Below are positions 5,046 through 5,288 of a DNA stretch of 5,288 nucleotides, piece by piece. The notes below the pieces were generated by a model that was not told the origin of the DNA, made no database searches, and worked only from the letters and a program-made list of their open reading frames with translations. How positions within the stretch are numbered: the first letter of the stretch is position 1; every line of letters begins with the position of its first letter. The stretch spans positions 1 through 5,288 of the forward strand of contig JAQBPZ010000225.1 of assembly GCA_028287225.1 (NCBI GenBank), given 5' to 3'. Source of the stretch: Gemmatimonadota bacterium (GTDB lineage Bacteria; Gemmatimonadota; Gemmatimonadetes; Gemmatimonadales; Gemmatimonadaceae). A program made the position numbers and the translations under genes.

Positions 5046-5288
5046 AGCTGTACCTGCGCACCTTCGGGTGTCGCGCCAATCAGTACGACACCGAGGCGGT
5101 CCGCAGCATGGCGCTGGCAGCGGGGGCGGAGCTCGTGTCGAGCGCCGCCGCGGCCGACGTCGCCGTCTTCAACTCCTGTGCGGTGACCGCCGAGGCGGAG
5201 GCCGACCTGCGGCAGCAGGTTCGCCGCGCCGCGCGCGAGCAGCCGGCGCTGCGCACGGTGATCATGGGCTGCGCGTCGGCGCTGCCCG
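5042..5288 (+). CDS. mtaB: tRNA (N6-L-threonylcarbamoyladenosine-37) methylthiotransferase MtaB, 3'-truncated
   Basis: This is the N-terminal 82 residues of a radical-SAM methylthiotransferase, which adds a methylthio group at C2 of t6A37 in tRNAs reading ANN codons. Only the N-terminal MTTase (UPF0004) domain is in the window. It shows all three cysteines that bind the auxiliary [4Fe-4S] cluster: C10 in RTFGCRANQYD, C46 in FNSCAVT and C77 in IMGCAS. The NQYDTE segment after the first Cys points to the MtaB branch rather than MiaB (usually N-E-Y-D-S) or RimO (usually N-x-V-D-S). The third motif usually continues as Y-A-Q; here it is A-S-A, a mild departure. The radical-SAM CxxxCxxC motif and TRAM domain would lie downstream. 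The GTG start overlaps the kinase stop by four bases (GTGA), which implies translational coupling; no Shine-Dalgarno is visible. Confidence 0.9.
   Translation, partial: MKLYLRTFGCRANQYDTEAVRSMALAAGAELVSSAAAADVAVFNSCAVTAEAEADLRQQVRRAAREQPALRTVIMGCASALP

Overview
The window is about 70% G+C by eye, and codon third positions are mostly G or C. It is a gap-free run of six genes, all on the + strand. The first and last are cut by the window edges. No RNA gene, CRISPR array, insertion sequence, integrase, terminator hairpin or long non-coding stretch is visible, and there is no intergenic space above 4 bases. The high G+C, the PorV/FadL-like outer-membrane protein, the Asp/Thr-rich lipoprotein and the soluble receiver-kinase together suggest a diderm, GC-rich bacterium. 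Gemmatimonadota is my best guess, but this is inference from general resemblance; no marker gene in the window proves it.

Layout: (1) 2-940, the C-terminal four fifths of phosphopentomutase DeoB; (2) 940-1365, cytidine deaminase Cdd; (3) 1398-2678 (or from 1365), an unrecognised lipoprotein that appears to be made of two related beta-sandwich halves; (4) 2681-3841, a signal-peptide-bearing beta-barrel protein with the NPA-type N-terminal motif of FadL/PorV-like proteins; (5) 3846-5045, a soluble kinase with receiver, HisKA and HATPase_c domains; (6) 5042 to the right edge, the N-terminus of a radical-SAM methylthiotransferase of the MtaB (ms2t6A tRNA) type.

The junctions are TGATG, TGATG (or a 32-base gap), a 2-base gap (or GTGA overlap), a 4-base gap and GTGA. 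The six genes are therefore probably one transcription unit with translational coupling. The first two genes act in nucleoside salvage: Cdd deaminates (deoxy)cytidine, and DeoB isomerises the pentose-1-phosphate released by phosphorolysis. Genes 3 and 4 look like an envelope pair. Gene 5 is a cytoplasmic signalling protein with no sensor or output domain of its own. Gene 6 modifies tRNA. No single pathway joins them, so the grouping may be housekeeping by convenience or may hide an uncharacterised envelope and signalling module (genes 3 to 5).

The points most worth a second look are the Ser in place of the usual phospho-acceptor Thr in DeoB, the extended loop beside the phospho-Asp of the receiver, the duplicated halves of the lipoprotein, and the lipoprotein/barrel/kinase cluster.
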